From the NCBI GenBank assembly GCA_017466865.1, contig JAFTTI010000008.1, forward strand, positions 1 through 64,000: DNA of 64,000 bases, in the 5' to 3' direction. The stretch comes from Oscillospiraceae bacterium. GTDB taxonomy: Bacteria; Bacillota; Clostridia; Oscillospirales; Ruminococcaceae. The notes below the pieces were generated by a model, which ran no database searches, was not told where the DNA came from, and was given only the letters and a program-made list of their open reading frames with translations. Made by a program: the position numbers and the translations under genes. Every line of letters starts with the position of its first letter. Positions within the stretch are counted from its first letter, which is position 1. This document shows, piece by piece, positions 35,405 through 44,172 of this stretch.

Positions 35405-36454
35405 TCACATATTTTTTCTGTTTGCAACAGTTTTTTTGTCCCATAAAAGATATATTATCATTATTATTAAAATTACAGATGGAAGGATAGAAGTTTCTCT
35501 TAAACCTATATAAATAGCTTCTGTGGATACTGTAATGCTTATGAACTTTACAGCGATTCTGGATATAATTATTGATAAAAAAGCTATTATGATTCTTGCA
35601 ATAAAAAAATATTTAAAAGAAAATCTGTTTCCGGCTATTGTTTTTATCTGCATTATTACGGAGATTCCTCCGAAAGAGAATAAAGCCGTTATAATTGGCA
35701 GAAGTTTGAATATATCTCTTTCTAATTCAGTCATAGTAGTTATTTCGATAAAAGAATTTATTATAACAGAAATATTTGTATTGATGCTTATATTTGATAA
35801 TAGAATCTCTGTAAAAACGATTATAACTGATGAAAAAATAATCATAATACAAATTTTAAAAAGAGATACAGAAGATGATTCTACTGCTGAAATAAGAGTT
35901 TCGGAGGAAATTTTTATTTTATCTGATTTTTTCATATTACTTTCTGCTTTTTTTAAAAAACCTGAAATTATTGCGAATAAAATAGTAGATATGGATATTG
36001 AAATATATATTATAATTCCTGCCTTTTTCGATGAATACAATATAGGACTTGAAATCCCCATAACAAAAGCAGGTGAAGGCATATAGCAGAAAGACAACAT
36101 TCGTTCTGCTTCTTTTTTTGATATTTCATTGTTGTCATAAAGTTCGGCAAGATTTTTTATGCCAATAGGGTATCCGCCTGTGAAACTCATCAGAAATACA
36201 GAAAATAAATTTTCGTCTATATGCAATATATACTTTGAAATAAATCTGAAAGGTCTGCTGAAATATCTATGTAGACCGCTTTTTATTATTAAAGAAGAAA
36301 TTACCATAAACGCAAATAATGATGGTATCACGATTTTAAGGCATCTTTCAATTGAATTTATAATAGCTAATGATATTTTTTCAGAATATATAAGAGTAAG
36401 AATTGTAAACCCTAAAATCAAAACAAATGTAATTATATTTTTAAGATATTTCAT
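35405..36454 (-). CDS. ylbJ: Sporulation integral membrane protein YlbJ
   Basis: The 349-residue polytopic membrane protein has about eight hydrophobic segments with GATE/nucleoside-recognition-like sequence. Typical family blocks are VIPSLFAFMVISSLI near residue 43 and SFTGGYPIGIKNLAELY near 90, then LSFCYMPSPAFVMG. YlbJ is a sigma-E-dependent mother-cell protein needed for spore cortex assembly. The divergent neighbours yqfC-yqfD are also sporulation genes, so a shared 68-bp intergenic region probably holds two mother-cell promoters. Confidence 0.93.
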   Translation of the reverse strand: MKYLKNIITFVLILGFTILTLIYSEKISLAIINSIERCLKIVIPSLFAFMVISSLIIKSGLHRYFSRPFRFISKYILHIDENLFSVFLMSFTGGYPIGIKNLAELYDNNEISKKEAERMLSFCYMPSPAFVMGISSPILYSSKKAGIIIYISISISTILFAIISGFLKKAESNMKKSDKIKISSETLISAVESSSVSLFKICIMIIFSSVIIVFTEILLSNISINTNISVIINSFIEITTMTELERDIFKLLPIITALFSFGGISVIMQIKTIAGNRFSFKYFFIARIIIAFLSIIISRIAVKFISITVSTEAIYIGLRETSILPSVILIIMIIYLLWDKKTVANRKNM

Positions 36455-36528
36455 ATCATTTCTCCTGTGATAAAGTATATAAAAGAATAGTATCTAATAT
36501 ATATTTATATACGGGAGATGAGTTGACT

Positions 36529-36780
36529 ATGAAGAAAGAAAATAAATTAAAATATTATTTAAGAAAAAATCTTTACCTGGATACAACTATTTCTATAAAT
36601 GATAATAGGGAAGTTATAGTTGAAAATTGTAAGAAAATACTTGAATACAACGATATATTCATAAAAATATCAACCCCAACTGTAACCTTTCAGATATGGG
36701 GAAATAATCTTTCTATAAAAAATTATGAAGATAAAGGAATTATAATTGAGGGCGTTATATCAAGTATTGAATTTTTATAG
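36529..36780 (+). CDS. yqfC: Sporulation protein YqfC (YabP/YqfC family)
   Basis: The 83-residue protein has the YabP-fold sequence NDNREVIVENCKKILEYND and TVTFQIWGNNLSIKNYED, then IIEGVISSIEFL. ATG 36529 follows GGGAGATGAG; a TTG at 36523 is possible. It is the first gene of the yqfC-yqfD-phoH series known from Bacillus and Clostridia. The yqfC-yqfD pair is mother-cell (sigma-E) expressed in B. subtilis. Confidence 0.9.
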   Translation: MKKENKLKYYLRKNLYLDTTISINDNREVIVENCKKILEYNDIFIKISTPTVTFQIWGNNLSIKNYEDKGIIIEGVISSIEFL

Positions 36781-36792
36781 GGGTGTTGTAGT

Positions 36793-37950
36793 TTGTTCAG
36801 AACTTTAAAAGGGGTTATAAAACTTGAAATCAAAGGATCGGGTTACGAAAAATTGATAAATGATATGAACGAAAGTTCGATACCTTGTTTTAATGTAAGT
36901 ATAAAAAGCGAAAAGCTATATATTGAAATATATAAAAAGTATTTTTCAAAGATTGAAAATATCTGTAAACATCATAATCTTGAAATAAATATATTATCCA
37001 GAAAAGGAGCTATATTTAAAATACTCAAATATAGCAAAAGATACGGCGTTGCAATAGGTATACTTTTATTTCTTACTGTATCTTTTTTTCTTTCAAATAT
37101 AGTACTTAAAATTGATATAAACGGAAACGATAATGTTACCGATGAAGAAATTGTTGATTTTCTAAAAAGAAATAATATTGATTACTGGTCTTTTATTCCC
37201 GAGATAGATATGGATAATACGGGGAGAAAGCTCTATATAGAATTTGATGAAATTTCATGGGCAACAGTGAGAAATTCAGGCGGAATTTTAATAGTTGATG
37301 TTCGTGAGGGAACAGATAAACCCGATATGGTTCCAATAAATCAGAAATGTAATATTATATCAGATAAAAACGCTCAGATTATAAAAATAAAAGTTTATAG
37401 TGGAACTCCTGCTGTCAGCGAAGGCGATGGGATTGCCAGAGGCGATGTTATTATAAGTGGAATCGTTACTGATAAATTCGGGAAATCTCAAGCGGTAAGG
37501 GCAGAAGGTGAGATAACTGCCAGATATACAGAAGAAGTTTGTTTTTATCAACCACTTGAATCTGTATCTTTAATAGAATGTGGTAAGATCGAGAATAAAT
37601 CTCTTTCATTATGGGGTAAGAATTTATATGAAAAAAACAATATTCCTGAAGATAAAATGATTAAAATTGTATCGAGAACAAATGATTTTTCAATTTTCAG
37701 CATAAAGCTTCCAATAGAAATATCAACCGATACATATTATCTTTATGAATATAAGGAGATGACCGACACACCAATTTCAGCAGAAGAAAAATGTATTGAA
37801 AAAATCAAGGATTACGAAGAAATATTCTATTCTGACAAAATAATATATAATAAAGAAGTTATCAAGGAAAATGACAGTAAAGGTGTAAAAATCCGTGTTA
37901 TATATACAATAGATAGCAAAATAGGTGTAAAACAGAATATAATCGTCTGA
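36793..37950 (+). CDS. yqfD: Sporulation protein YqfD
   Basis: The 385-residue protein starts at TTG 36793, 12 nt after yqfC. The N-terminal domain (about 1-80) is soluble, a single membrane span lies at about 86-106 (AIGILLFLTVSFFLSNIV), and the large extracytoplasmic domain opens with a POTRA-like IDINGNDNVTDEEIVDFL. WATVRNSGGILIVDVREGT is a family hallmark. It is a mother-cell sporulation membrane protein. No ATG start fits the family N-terminus. Confidence 0.92.
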   Translation: MFRTLKGVIKLEIKGSGYEKLINDMNESSIPCFNVSIKSEKLYIEIYKKYFSKIENICKHHNLEINILSRKGAIFKILKYSKRYGVAIGILLFLTVSFFLSNIVLKIDINGNDNVTDEEIVDFLKRNNIDYWSFIPEIDMDNTGRKLYIEFDEISWATVRNSGGILIVDVREGTDKPDMVPINQKCNIISDKNAQIIKIKVYSGTPAVSEGDGIARGDVIISGIVTDKFGKSQAVRAEGEITARYTEEVCFYQPLESVSLIECGKIENKSLSLWGKNLYEKNNIPEDKMIKIVSRTNDFSIFSIKLPIEISTDTYYLYEYKEMTDTPISAEEKCIEKIKDYEEIFYSDKIIYNKEVIKENDSKGVKIRVIYTIDSKIGVKQNIIV

Positions 37951-38029
37951 TTTTTTTAAAAAAATACTGTTCAAGTATGAAATAATATGGTATAATTAAC
38001 TATATATGTGATGTTGAAAGGGTGAACCG

Positions 38030-39001
38030 ATGTCTGAAAAAATAATAAAGATTGAAGATACAGGAGAGATGCATTCTCTTCTCGGTGATTTTGATGAAAA
38101 TATAAACCTTATACAAAAACATTATAATGTTAATATTTTAAGCCGTGGAGAAGACCTTAAAATAATGGGCAATGATGCAGATGTTTCTCTTGCATTTGCT
38201 TGTATTGATGTTTTACTCAGCAAGATAAGAAACGGTGATAATATAGGAGAACAAGAAGTTCGTTATGTTTTCTCAATGGTTGACGAAGGAATACACAAAG
38301 AAATAAAAACCATTTCAAACAATAATGTATGCGTTACATCAACAGGAAAAACCGTAAAGCCTAAAACTATCGGTCAGCAGAAATATATAGACGCAATAAA
38401 ATCAAATACAATAGTATTCGGAGTAGGTCCTGCAGGAACGGGTAAAACATACCTCGCCGTTGCTATGGCAGTAAAAGCCATGCGTTCTCATGAAGTCAAT
38501 AAAATCATTCTTACAAGACCTGCTGTTGAAGCGGGGGAAAAGTTAGGATTTTTACCCGGTGACCTTCAGGAAAAGGTCGACCCTTATTTAAGACCTTTAT
38601 ACGACTCTCTTTTCGAGATGTTCGGTGCAGATACATTCACAAGACTTCTTGAAAAGGGAAGTATAGAAGTAGCGCCTCTTGCTTATATGCGAGGAAGAAC
38701 ACTTGATGATGCCTTCATCATCCTTGATGAAGCACAGAATACAACATGTGAACAGATAAAAATGTTCTTAACAAGACTTGGTTTCAACAGTAAAATAGTA
38801 ATAACAGGTGATATAACCCAGATAGACCTTCCGGATAAAAGAAAATCAGGGCTAATCGAAGCAACAAAGGTTCTCAAAGATGTTGAAGATATCAAAATAG
38901 TAAAATTTACAGATGTCGATGTTGTAAGACACAAACTTGTTCAGGATATTATAAGAGCTTATGAAAAATACAATTCAGAAAGGAACGACAGCGATGCCTA
39001 A
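38030..39001 (+). CDS. PhoH family ATPase
   Basis: The 323-residue protein has a KH-like N-terminal region and a RecD2-like ATPase domain: Walker A GVGPAGTGKTYLAVA near residue 138, RPAVEAGEKLGFLPGDLQEKVDPYL, Walker B AFIILDEAQNTT near 235, and KIVITGDITQIDLP. It resembles PhoH/YbeZ, which partners with the RNase YbeY. The ybeY gene overlaps its 3' end by 8 nt. The exact substrate is not known from sequence. Confidence 0.94.
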   Translation: MSEKIIKIEDTGEMHSLLGDFDENINLIQKHYNVNILSRGEDLKIMGNDADVSLAFACIDVLLSKIRNGDNIGEQEVRYVFSMVDEGIHKEIKTISNNNVCVTSTGKTVKPKTIGQQKYIDAIKSNTIVFGVGPAGTGKTYLAVAMAVKAMRSHEVNKIILTRPAVEAGEKLGFLPGDLQEKVDPYLRPLYDSLFEMFGADTFTRLLEKGSIEVAPLAYMRGRTLDDAFIILDEAQNTTCEQIKMFLTRLGFNSKIVITGDITQIDLPDKRKSGLIEATKVLKDVEDIKIVKFTDVDVVRHKLVQDIIRAYEKYNSERNDSDA

Positions 39002-39503
39002 GGTTAAGGTGTATGTAAGAAACGATCAGAAAGATGTTAAAGTTCCGACAGGAATAAGACTTTTGATAAGAAAATGTTGCCAGGCTGTTCTAAAAAGCGA
39101 AGGTTTTGATAAAGACGCCGAAGTAAGCGTTTCATTTGTAAGTAATGATGACATAAAATCGCTCAATAAAATGTATCGTGATAAAGATAGAGTAACAGAT
39201 GTTCTTTCTTTTCCTTTATCCGATGACGGAAGATATGATATAAATAACGAAACAGGAATGTGCCTTTTGGGAGATGTTGTTATATCATTACAAACAGCTA
39301 TGTCACAAGCCGAAATGTATGGTCATTCTCTCGAAAGAGAAATAGGCTTTTTAACAGTTCACTCGATGTTGCATCTTTTAGGATATGATCATGAAACATC
39401 TCCTCTTGATGAAACTATTATGATGGAAAAACAGGAAGAAATACTTGAAAGTCTTGGAATTTCAAGAGATAGCACATTTACAGAAAACAAGGAAACGGTA
39501 TAA
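38994..39503 (+). CDS. ybeY: Endoribonuclease YbeY (rRNA maturation)
   Basis: The 169-residue metalloprotein has the zinc motif HSMLHLLGYDHE (three histidines) near residue 120. RDKDRVTDVLSFPL and LLGDVVISL segments are upstream of it. YbeY acts in 16S rRNA 3' maturation and 70S quality control. ATG 38994 is chosen because AGGAACG precedes it and the family begins near this point; it overlaps the phoH-family gene by 8 nt. Confidence 0.95.
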   Translation: MPKVKVYVRNDQKDVKVPTGIRLLIRKCCQAVLKSEGFDKDAEVSVSFVSNDDIKSLNKMYRDKDRVTDVLSFPLSDDGRYDINNETGMCLLGDVVISLQTAMSQAEMYGHSLEREIGFLTVHSMLHLLGYDHETSPLDETIMMEKQEEILESLGISRDSTFTENKETV

Positions 39504-39505
39504 TT

Positions 39506-40405
39506 ATGGGAAGCAAAAATATCTTTGTAACTATCATAGGAAGAGCAAATGTAGGAAAATCATCGCTTCTTAACGCGCTTGTCGGTGAAAAAATCGCTAT
39601 GGTAAGCGATAAACCACAGACAACAAGAACGAGAATATCAGGTGTTCTTACAAAAGATGAAATACAGTATGTTTTTATGGATACTCCGGGAATTCAGTAT
39701 AAAACAAAGAACAAACTCGGTGAACATATGAATAATACAGTCAAACATTCTGTTGTTGATATCGATGCTGTTATTTTCATAATTGATGTTTCCAAAAAGA
39801 TAGGCGAACAGGACAAGCTTATAGCCGAAAAAATAAAAAACAGCCGTTCTCCTGTTATACTTGTACTTAATAAGACAGACCTTGTTGAAAAGAAGGTAAT
39901 CGCTGAAAAAATAAAAGAAATTTCTGAACTTTATGATTTTTCTGCCATTATTCCTATAAGTGCAAAGAATAACGATGGAACAAATCTTGTTCTTGAAGAA
40001 GTATCTAAATATGCAAACGAAGGCCCTCATTTCTTTCCTGATGATGCTATCACTAATCAGAACGAGCGTGTTCTTGCTGCTGAAATAATAAGAGAAAAAT
40101 TACTTATTCTTCTTAATGACGAAATCCCTCATGGAATTGCAGTTACAGTTGAAGAAATGAAAGAACGCAATGATAAAGATCTTTTGGATATTCAGGCAAC
40201 AATATTCTGTGAAAGAGATTCACATAAAGGAATTATTATCGGTAAAAATGGTAGTATGCTCAAAAAAATCGGATCTCTTGCAAGACAGGAACTTGAAGAA
40301 TTTTTCAGAATAAAAGTTAATCTTCAGTGTTGGATAAAGGTTAAGGAAGACTGGAGAAACAGAGAAGGAATTATAAAGAATTTCGGACTTGATTTCAGGA
40401 AATAA
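39506..40405 (+). CDS. era: GTPase Era
   Basis: The 299-residue protein has a GTPase domain with P-loop GRANVGKSSLLNA near residue 10, SDKPQTTRTRISG, DTPGIQ and NKTD motifs. A C-terminal KH domain (about 205-299) carries the GKNGSMLKKIGSLARQELE RNA-binding segment. It assembles the 30S subunit near the 16S 3' end, the same site where YbeY acts. The second residue of the P-loop (A in GRANVG) is the usual variant of GRPNVG. Confidence 0.96.
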   Translation: MGSKNIFVTIIGRANVGKSSLLNALVGEKIAMVSDKPQTTRTRISGVLTKDEIQYVFMDTPGIQYKTKNKLGEHMNNTVKHSVVDIDAVIFIIDVSKKIGEQDKLIAEKIKNSRSPVILVLNKTDLVEKKVIAEKIKEISELYDFSAIIPISAKNNDGTNLVLEEVSKYANEGPHFFPDDAITNQNERVLAAEIIREKLLILLNDEIPHGIAVTVEEMKERNDKDLLDIQATIFCERDSHKGIIIGKNGSMLKKIGSLARQELEEFFRIKVNLQCWIKVKEDWRNREGIIKNFGLDFRK

Positions 40406-40471
40406 TTACTGATTATAACTTTAACCATCGGTGTTATACTTTTAATGTATAATATTCTGGAGGTAAGTTTA

Positions 40472-40606
40472 ATGGATGAATTATGGGATGTATTCTGTAA
40501 AAGCGGAAAAATATCTGATTATCTGAAATACAGAGAGTCTGTTTCTGATGATGAGGAATTAAAAAATGCTGATAACAACATACGGAATAGTAATCAGAGA
40601 GCGTAA
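40472..40606 (+). CDS. yqzL: YqzL-like small protein between era and recO
   Basis: A 44-codon frame starts at ATG 40472 after a strong TGGAGG ribosome site (6 nt spacing) and ends at 40606. It begins MDELWDVFCKSGKISDYLKYRE, cut here after the recognisable region, which resembles the short YqzL proteins found in the same era-recO gap in Bacillus and Clostridia (W-x-x-F-x-x-S/T-G-x-I-x-x-Y pattern). It overlaps the recO start by 41 nt. The function is unknown. Confidence 0.75.
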   Translation: MDELWDVFCKSGKISDYLKYRESVSDDEELKNADNNIRNSNQRA

Positions 40607-41324
40607 TGTAGGCGAAAATGATAAATTTATAGATGTTCTTACAAGCGATTTAGGAGTTATTGAACTTTCTGCGAAAGGCGTAAAAAAAATAACCAGTAAA
40701 AGTTTTTCTTCTGCGCAACTCTTTGCATATTCAAAATTCTGTCTTAATAAAAAGAACGACAGATATTATATAAATAGCGCCGAACCTGTCAGAATATTCT
40801 ATGATATACGCCTTGATGTCGAAAATTTTGCTCTTGCTTCATATTTCTGTGATATTATTCTTCATACAATAACATCAGAACAAAGTGCAAAGTCTGTAAC
40901 AAGGCTTTTTCTCAACAGTATGCATTTTCTCGAAAAAGGGAATCATACAAGAGAACTTCTCAAATCCGTATTTGAACTAAGGCTTATGTCAGATATAGGT
41001 ATGATGCCTGATATAGTTGCTTGTCATTCTTGTCTTTGTTATCAGACACCTCTTATGTATTTTAAAATAAGAAAGGGAACTATATTCTGCGAAAACTGTT
41101 ATAACAGGTCAGGGGATGCAGTTGCCATAAACACTTCTGTCCTTCACGCAATAAGGTATATATGTCTTACCGATATAGAAAAACTATGGTCTTTTAAGCT
41201 ATCAGAAGAAGCACAGCAGACCCTTTCTTATATTACAGAAAATTATCTTCTTTCTCATACAGAAAGACATTTTAAGACACTTGATTTTTACAAGGAATTG
41301 GAGAATACTTTTAATGAACAGTAA
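40566..41324 (+). CDS. recO: DNA repair protein RecO
   Basis: The 252-residue protein has an N-terminal OB fold (TYGIVIRERNVGENDKFIDVLTSDLGVI), a helical body and a C-terminal four-cysteine zinc site (CHSCLC...CENC) near residues 150-180. RecO loads RecA on SSB-coated DNA with RecR. It overlaps both yqzL (41 nt) and mutS2 (11 nt), so the run is tightly coupled. Confidence 0.95.
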   Translation: MLITTYGIVIRERNVGENDKFIDVLTSDLGVIELSAKGVKKITSKSFSSAQLFAYSKFCLNKKNDRYYINSAEPVRIFYDIRLDVENFALASYFCDIILHTITSEQSAKSVTRLFLNSMHFLEKGNHTRELLKSVFELRLMSDIGMMPDIVACHSCLCYQTPLMYFKIRKGTIFCENCYNRSGDAVAINTSVLHAIRYICLTDIEKLWSFKLSEEAQQTLSYITENYLLSHTERHFKTLDFYKELENTFNEQ

Positions 41325-43689
41325 TCATAAAACCCTTGAATTACATAAAATTTTCGCAATGCTTTCAGAAAAAGCATCTAACCCGATAACAAAAGAAAAA
41401 GCACTTTCTATAAAACCATCATCTGATTTTGAAACAGTAAAGAAAGAACTTTCAAAAACATCAGATGCTTATGAACTTTCCTGTAAATTCGGAAGTCCAC
41501 CTTTCTATAATTTCAAGGATATTTCCGATTGTCTCAACAGAGCATCGTCTGACGGTAAGCTTTCTTTAAAAGAAATGCTTGATGTCAGATATCTCCTTAT
41601 GCAATGCAGAGAGATTTCAGAGTGGTATTCTCAGTGTTTTGAAACAGAGAATACACTCAGTTATCTTTTCAGTTCTGTTGTTCCGAATAAAAGCCTTGAA
41701 AAAAGAATAGAACTTTCAGTCTTATCAGAAGAGGAACTTGCTGATACAGCAAGTGATGAACTTGAAAAAATCAGAAAGAAAATCATTCGTTCAGGAATGA
41801 AAGTAAGAGAACATCTTGATAAGATGATAAAATCTTCAAGTGTTCAGAAAAGCCTTCAGGAAAATATAGTTACTATCCGTGACGGCAGATATGTTCTTCC
41901 TGTAAAAGCAGAACATAAAAATAATGTTGAAGGCCTTGTTCACGATGTTTCTTCAAGCGGTTCAACACTTTTTATCGAACCTATGGCTGTTGTTGAAGAA
42001 AACAATAATATACGCGTTTTAAAAGCACTTGAACAAGAAGAAATAGAACGCATTATAAAAGAAATATCCGCTGAATGTGGTGCTTTTGCAGAACAGCTTA
42101 TAAGAAATATGTCTTATATTGCAGAACTCAATCTCTATTTCTCAAAAGCCGATTTAGGAATAGAAATGAGAGGTTCTGTTGCGAATATAACAGATAGCGG
42201 AAAGGTTATTCTCAAAAAAGCAAGGCATCCTCTTATAGATAAGAATAAAGTTGTTCCTATTTCGTTATCTCTTGGCGAAGATTATAATGTTCTTATAATA
42301 ACAGGTCCTAATACAGGCGGTAAGACAGTTTCTCTCAAAACAGTAGGTCTTTTAACACTTATGACTATGTGCGGACTTATGATTCCTGCTGAAGAGGGAA
42401 GTGTTATAACTGTTTTTAAGGATGTTCTTGTTGATATAGGTGATGAACAAAGTATAGAACAAAGCCTTTCTACATTCTCATCCCATATGAACAGAGTTGC
42501 TGACATACTTAAGAAGTCTGATAAAGATACTCTTGTACTTCTTGACGAATTAGGATCAGGAACAGACCCTGTCGAGGGTTCAGCACTCGCTGTATCCATA
42601 ATTGAAAATCTTAAAAATAAGGGTACAAAATTAATGGTTACAACTCATTATCAGGATATAAAACTTTATGCGCTGGACACTCCTAATGTAGAAAATGCAA
42701 GTTGTGAATTTGATATTTCAACATTAAGACCTACCTATAAACTTATTATAGGTTCACCCGGAAAATCAAATGCTTTTGCGATTTCTTCAAAACTCGGTAT
42801 TCCTGATGATATAATCGAATATGCTAAATCACTTGTTACCGAGGAAAATAAGAGATTTGAAAATATCTTTGAAAATCTTGAAAAACTTCGCTCTGAACTT
42901 GAATCAAATAACGAAAAAGCAGAAAAACTCAAAGAAGAACTTGAAATCAAGACAAAAGAAATCAACGAAAAGCAGAAACTCATTGACGATAACTATGAAA
43001 AAGAGCTTGAAAACGCAAGAATCAAAGCTATGCATATAGTTGAGAATGTTCAGGAGCGTTCTGACGAACTTCTCGATGAACTCGCTGAAATAAGAAAACA
43101 GAAGGATAAATCTAATTTTTCAGCACTTACAGTTGATGCAAAGTCAAAAGCAAAATCTGCTCTTAATGATATGTATAAGCAGGCAAATCCTGTTGTTAAG
43201 AAAACAGACGACTATAAACTTCCTCGCCCATTAAAGAGGGGAGATACAGTTTATATCACAGATATTGATAAAAACGGTATTGTAGCAGGGGAAGTTGACG
43301 GTAGCGGAAATGTATTTGTTCAGACGGGTATAATGAAAACAAAGGTAAATATCTCAAAACTCCGTCTTGTTGAAGCACAGAAACCTATACAGAATAAGTC
43401 TAAAGGCGTTTCTAAAAAGGGAATACAGAGCAAAGTTACCCGAAAAGTTGAACTCGAACTTGATATCAGAGGTCAGGCTGCTGATGAAGGCGTATTTGAA
43501 GTTCAGAGATTTATCGATAGCGCTGTAATGTCAGGTGTTAAAATGGTTACTGTTATTCACGGCAAGGGAACAGGTATCCTCAGAAACGCTGTTCATAAAG
43601 AACTTAAATCGAATTCTTCCGTAAAGACCTTCAGATTAGGTATCTATGGTGAAGGCGAAGATGGCGTAACTATAGTTGAACTTAAATAA
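41314..43689 (+). CDS. mutS2: Endonuclease MutS2
   Basis: The 791-residue protein has the MutS-type core with VTIRDGRYVLPVKAEHK and VHDVSSSGSTLFIEP. The ABC ATPase contains GPNTGGKTVSLKTVG (Walker A near residue 330) and LVLLDELGSGTDPVEG. A coiled-coil at about 500-620 is followed by a C-terminal Smr nuclease domain with LDIRGQ and VIHGKGTGILR. MutS2 suppresses homologous recombination or rescues collided ribosomes in Bacillus. ATG 41314 is chosen from the GGAG 9-12 nt upstream. A terminator follows, then the dif-like region. Confidence 0.95.
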   Translation: MNSNHKTLELHKIFAMLSEKASNPITKEKALSIKPSSDFETVKKELSKTSDAYELSCKFGSPPFYNFKDISDCLNRASSDGKLSLKEMLDVRYLLMQCREISEWYSQCFETENTLSYLFSSVVPNKSLEKRIELSVLSEEELADTASDELEKIRKKIIRSGMKVREHLDKMIKSSSVQKSLQENIVTIRDGRYVLPVKAEHKNNVEGLVHDVSSSGSTLFIEPMAVVEENNNIRVLKALEQEEIERIIKEISAECGAFAEQLIRNMSYIAELNLYFSKADLGIEMRGSVANITDSGKVILKKARHPLIDKNKVVPISLSLGEDYNVLIITGPNTGGKTVSLKTVGLLTLMTMCGLMIPAEEGSVITVFKDVLVDIGDEQSIEQSLSTFSSHMNRVADILKKSDKDTLVLLDELGSGTDPVEGSALAVSIIENLKNKGTKLMVTTHYQDIKLYALDTPNVENASCEFDISTLRPTYKLIIGSPGKSNAFAISSKLGIPDDIIEYAKSLVTEENKRFENIFENLEKLRSELESNNEKAEKLKEELEIKTKEINEKQKLIDDNYEKELENARIKAMHIVENVQERSDELLDELAEIRKQKDKSNFSALTVDAKSKAKSALNDMYKQANPVVKKTDDYKLPRPLKRGDTVYITDIDKNGIVAGEVDGSGNVFVQTGIMKTKVNISKLRLVEAQKPIQNKSKGVSKKGIQSKVTRKVELELDIRGQAADEGVFEVQRFIDSAVMSGVKMVTVIHGKGTGILRNAVHKELKSNSSVKTFRLGIYGEGEDGVTIVELK

Positions 43690-43695
43690 AGATAG

Positions 43696-43721
43696 AAGTC
43701 GGTTTTATAGCCGACTTTTAT
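43696..43721 (+). terminator. Intrinsic terminator after mutS2
   Basis: A 7-bp stem (AAGTCGG/CCGACTT) with an 8-nt loop is followed by TTTTATT. Confidence 0.75.
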
Positions 43722-43735
43722 TATAAAACAGGGGA

Positions 43736-43763
43736 TTTCGCAATAATAAAAATTATGTGCAAT
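43736..43763 (+). other. dif-like Xer site (outermost left copy)
   Basis: The left arm is TTTCGCAATAA, the 6-bp centre TAAAAA, the right arm TTATGTGCAAT. The 11-6-11 layout and the TTATGT-type right arm match bacterial dif sites (for example the B. subtilis right arm TTATGTAAACT). The same motif recurs three to four times between mutS2 and the recombinase gene. Confidence 0.6.
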
Positions 43764-43769
43764 TAAGTG

Positions 43770-43798
43770 TTGACATACTGGGTATTTTGTTATATACT
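43770..43798 (+). promoter_or_regulatory. Orphan sigma-A promoter in the mutS2-prophage gap
   Basis: TTGACA, a 17-nt spacer and TATACT form a near-consensus promoter pointing towards the prophage. No open reading frame follows within 300 nt on this strand. Confidence 0.75.
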
Positions 43799-43803
43799 AT
43801 AAA

Positions 43804-43905
43804 TAGGGTTATTATACTTTGTTTCAGTATGTTTCTCCTTCTGATATATAGAACTCATCTGATTTTAATAATTTTGTATTATCTGAATATAACCCTATTT
43901 ATAAA
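43804..43905 (+). ncRNA. Putative structured RNA
   Basis: The expected start of the orphan promoter (about 43805) begins in one arm of a perfect 15-bp inverted repeat (43798-43812 with 43889-43903, core AATAGGGTTAT). A further ATTATCCCTAT at about 43910-43920 could compete for the same 5' arm. Whether a stable RNA is made is inference. Confidence 0.35.
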
Positions 43906-44031
43906 GGAATTATCCCTATTATAAATAATTTTATTTTTATATTATATTATTTGAATTTTATTTAAGCAGTTTCGTTTTATATTATTTCCCGTGGGGAATA
44001 ATATCGGATCTGCAAATTTAATATATCTGAA

Positions 44032-44059
44032 TTTCGTGATAATAATTATTATGTGAAAT
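44032..44059 (+). other. dif-like Xer site (chromosomal copy left of prophage)
   Basis: The left arm is TTTCGTGATAA, the centre TAATTA, the right arm TTATGTGAAAT. It lies 49 bp before the left attachment core. The corresponding site on the other side of the prophage is 52391-52418. Confidence 0.6.
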
Positions 44060-44108
44060 TTACATATCTATTAATCTACGGGGAAAACCATAAAATGAAC
44101 TATTATCA

Positions 44109-44136
44109 ATTGCACTAAATCAAAGCTATGACAATA
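44109..44136 (+). other. attL of the filamentous prophage
   Basis: The left arm is ATTGCACTAAA, the centre TCAAAG, the right arm CTATGACAATA. The left arm and centre are identical to attR at 52468; the right arm is degenerate and phage-derived. Crossover should lie in the shared centre (44120-44125). Confidence 0.75.
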
Positions 44137-44172
44137 GAAAAAAAGAAAAGAGAGGGTAAAACCTCTCTTTTT

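Larger units (their letters stand above)
43690..44172. other. Gene-free mutS2-to-prophage intergenic region with dif-like sites
   Basis: This 480-bp stretch has no convincing coding frame. It holds, in order, the mutS2 terminator, a first dif-like 28-mer (43736-43763), a consensus promoter (43770-43798) with a long inverted repeat behind it, a GTGGGG/CCCGTGGGGAA-type small hairpin near 43988, a second dif-like 28-mer (44032-44059) and the left attachment site of the prophage (44109-44136). The composition is very A+T rich. Confidence 0.75.

Noticed and set aside
35523..36086. 187-codon frame antisense to ylbJ
   Set aside because: Isoleucine-rich reverse image of a membrane protein gene, no ribosome site.
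43736..43763. The outer dif-like site as the true left end of the prophage
   Set aside because: It shares only about 30 bp with the right side, while 44031-44125 matches over 95 bp without gaps, including an 18-bp identical end at attR.
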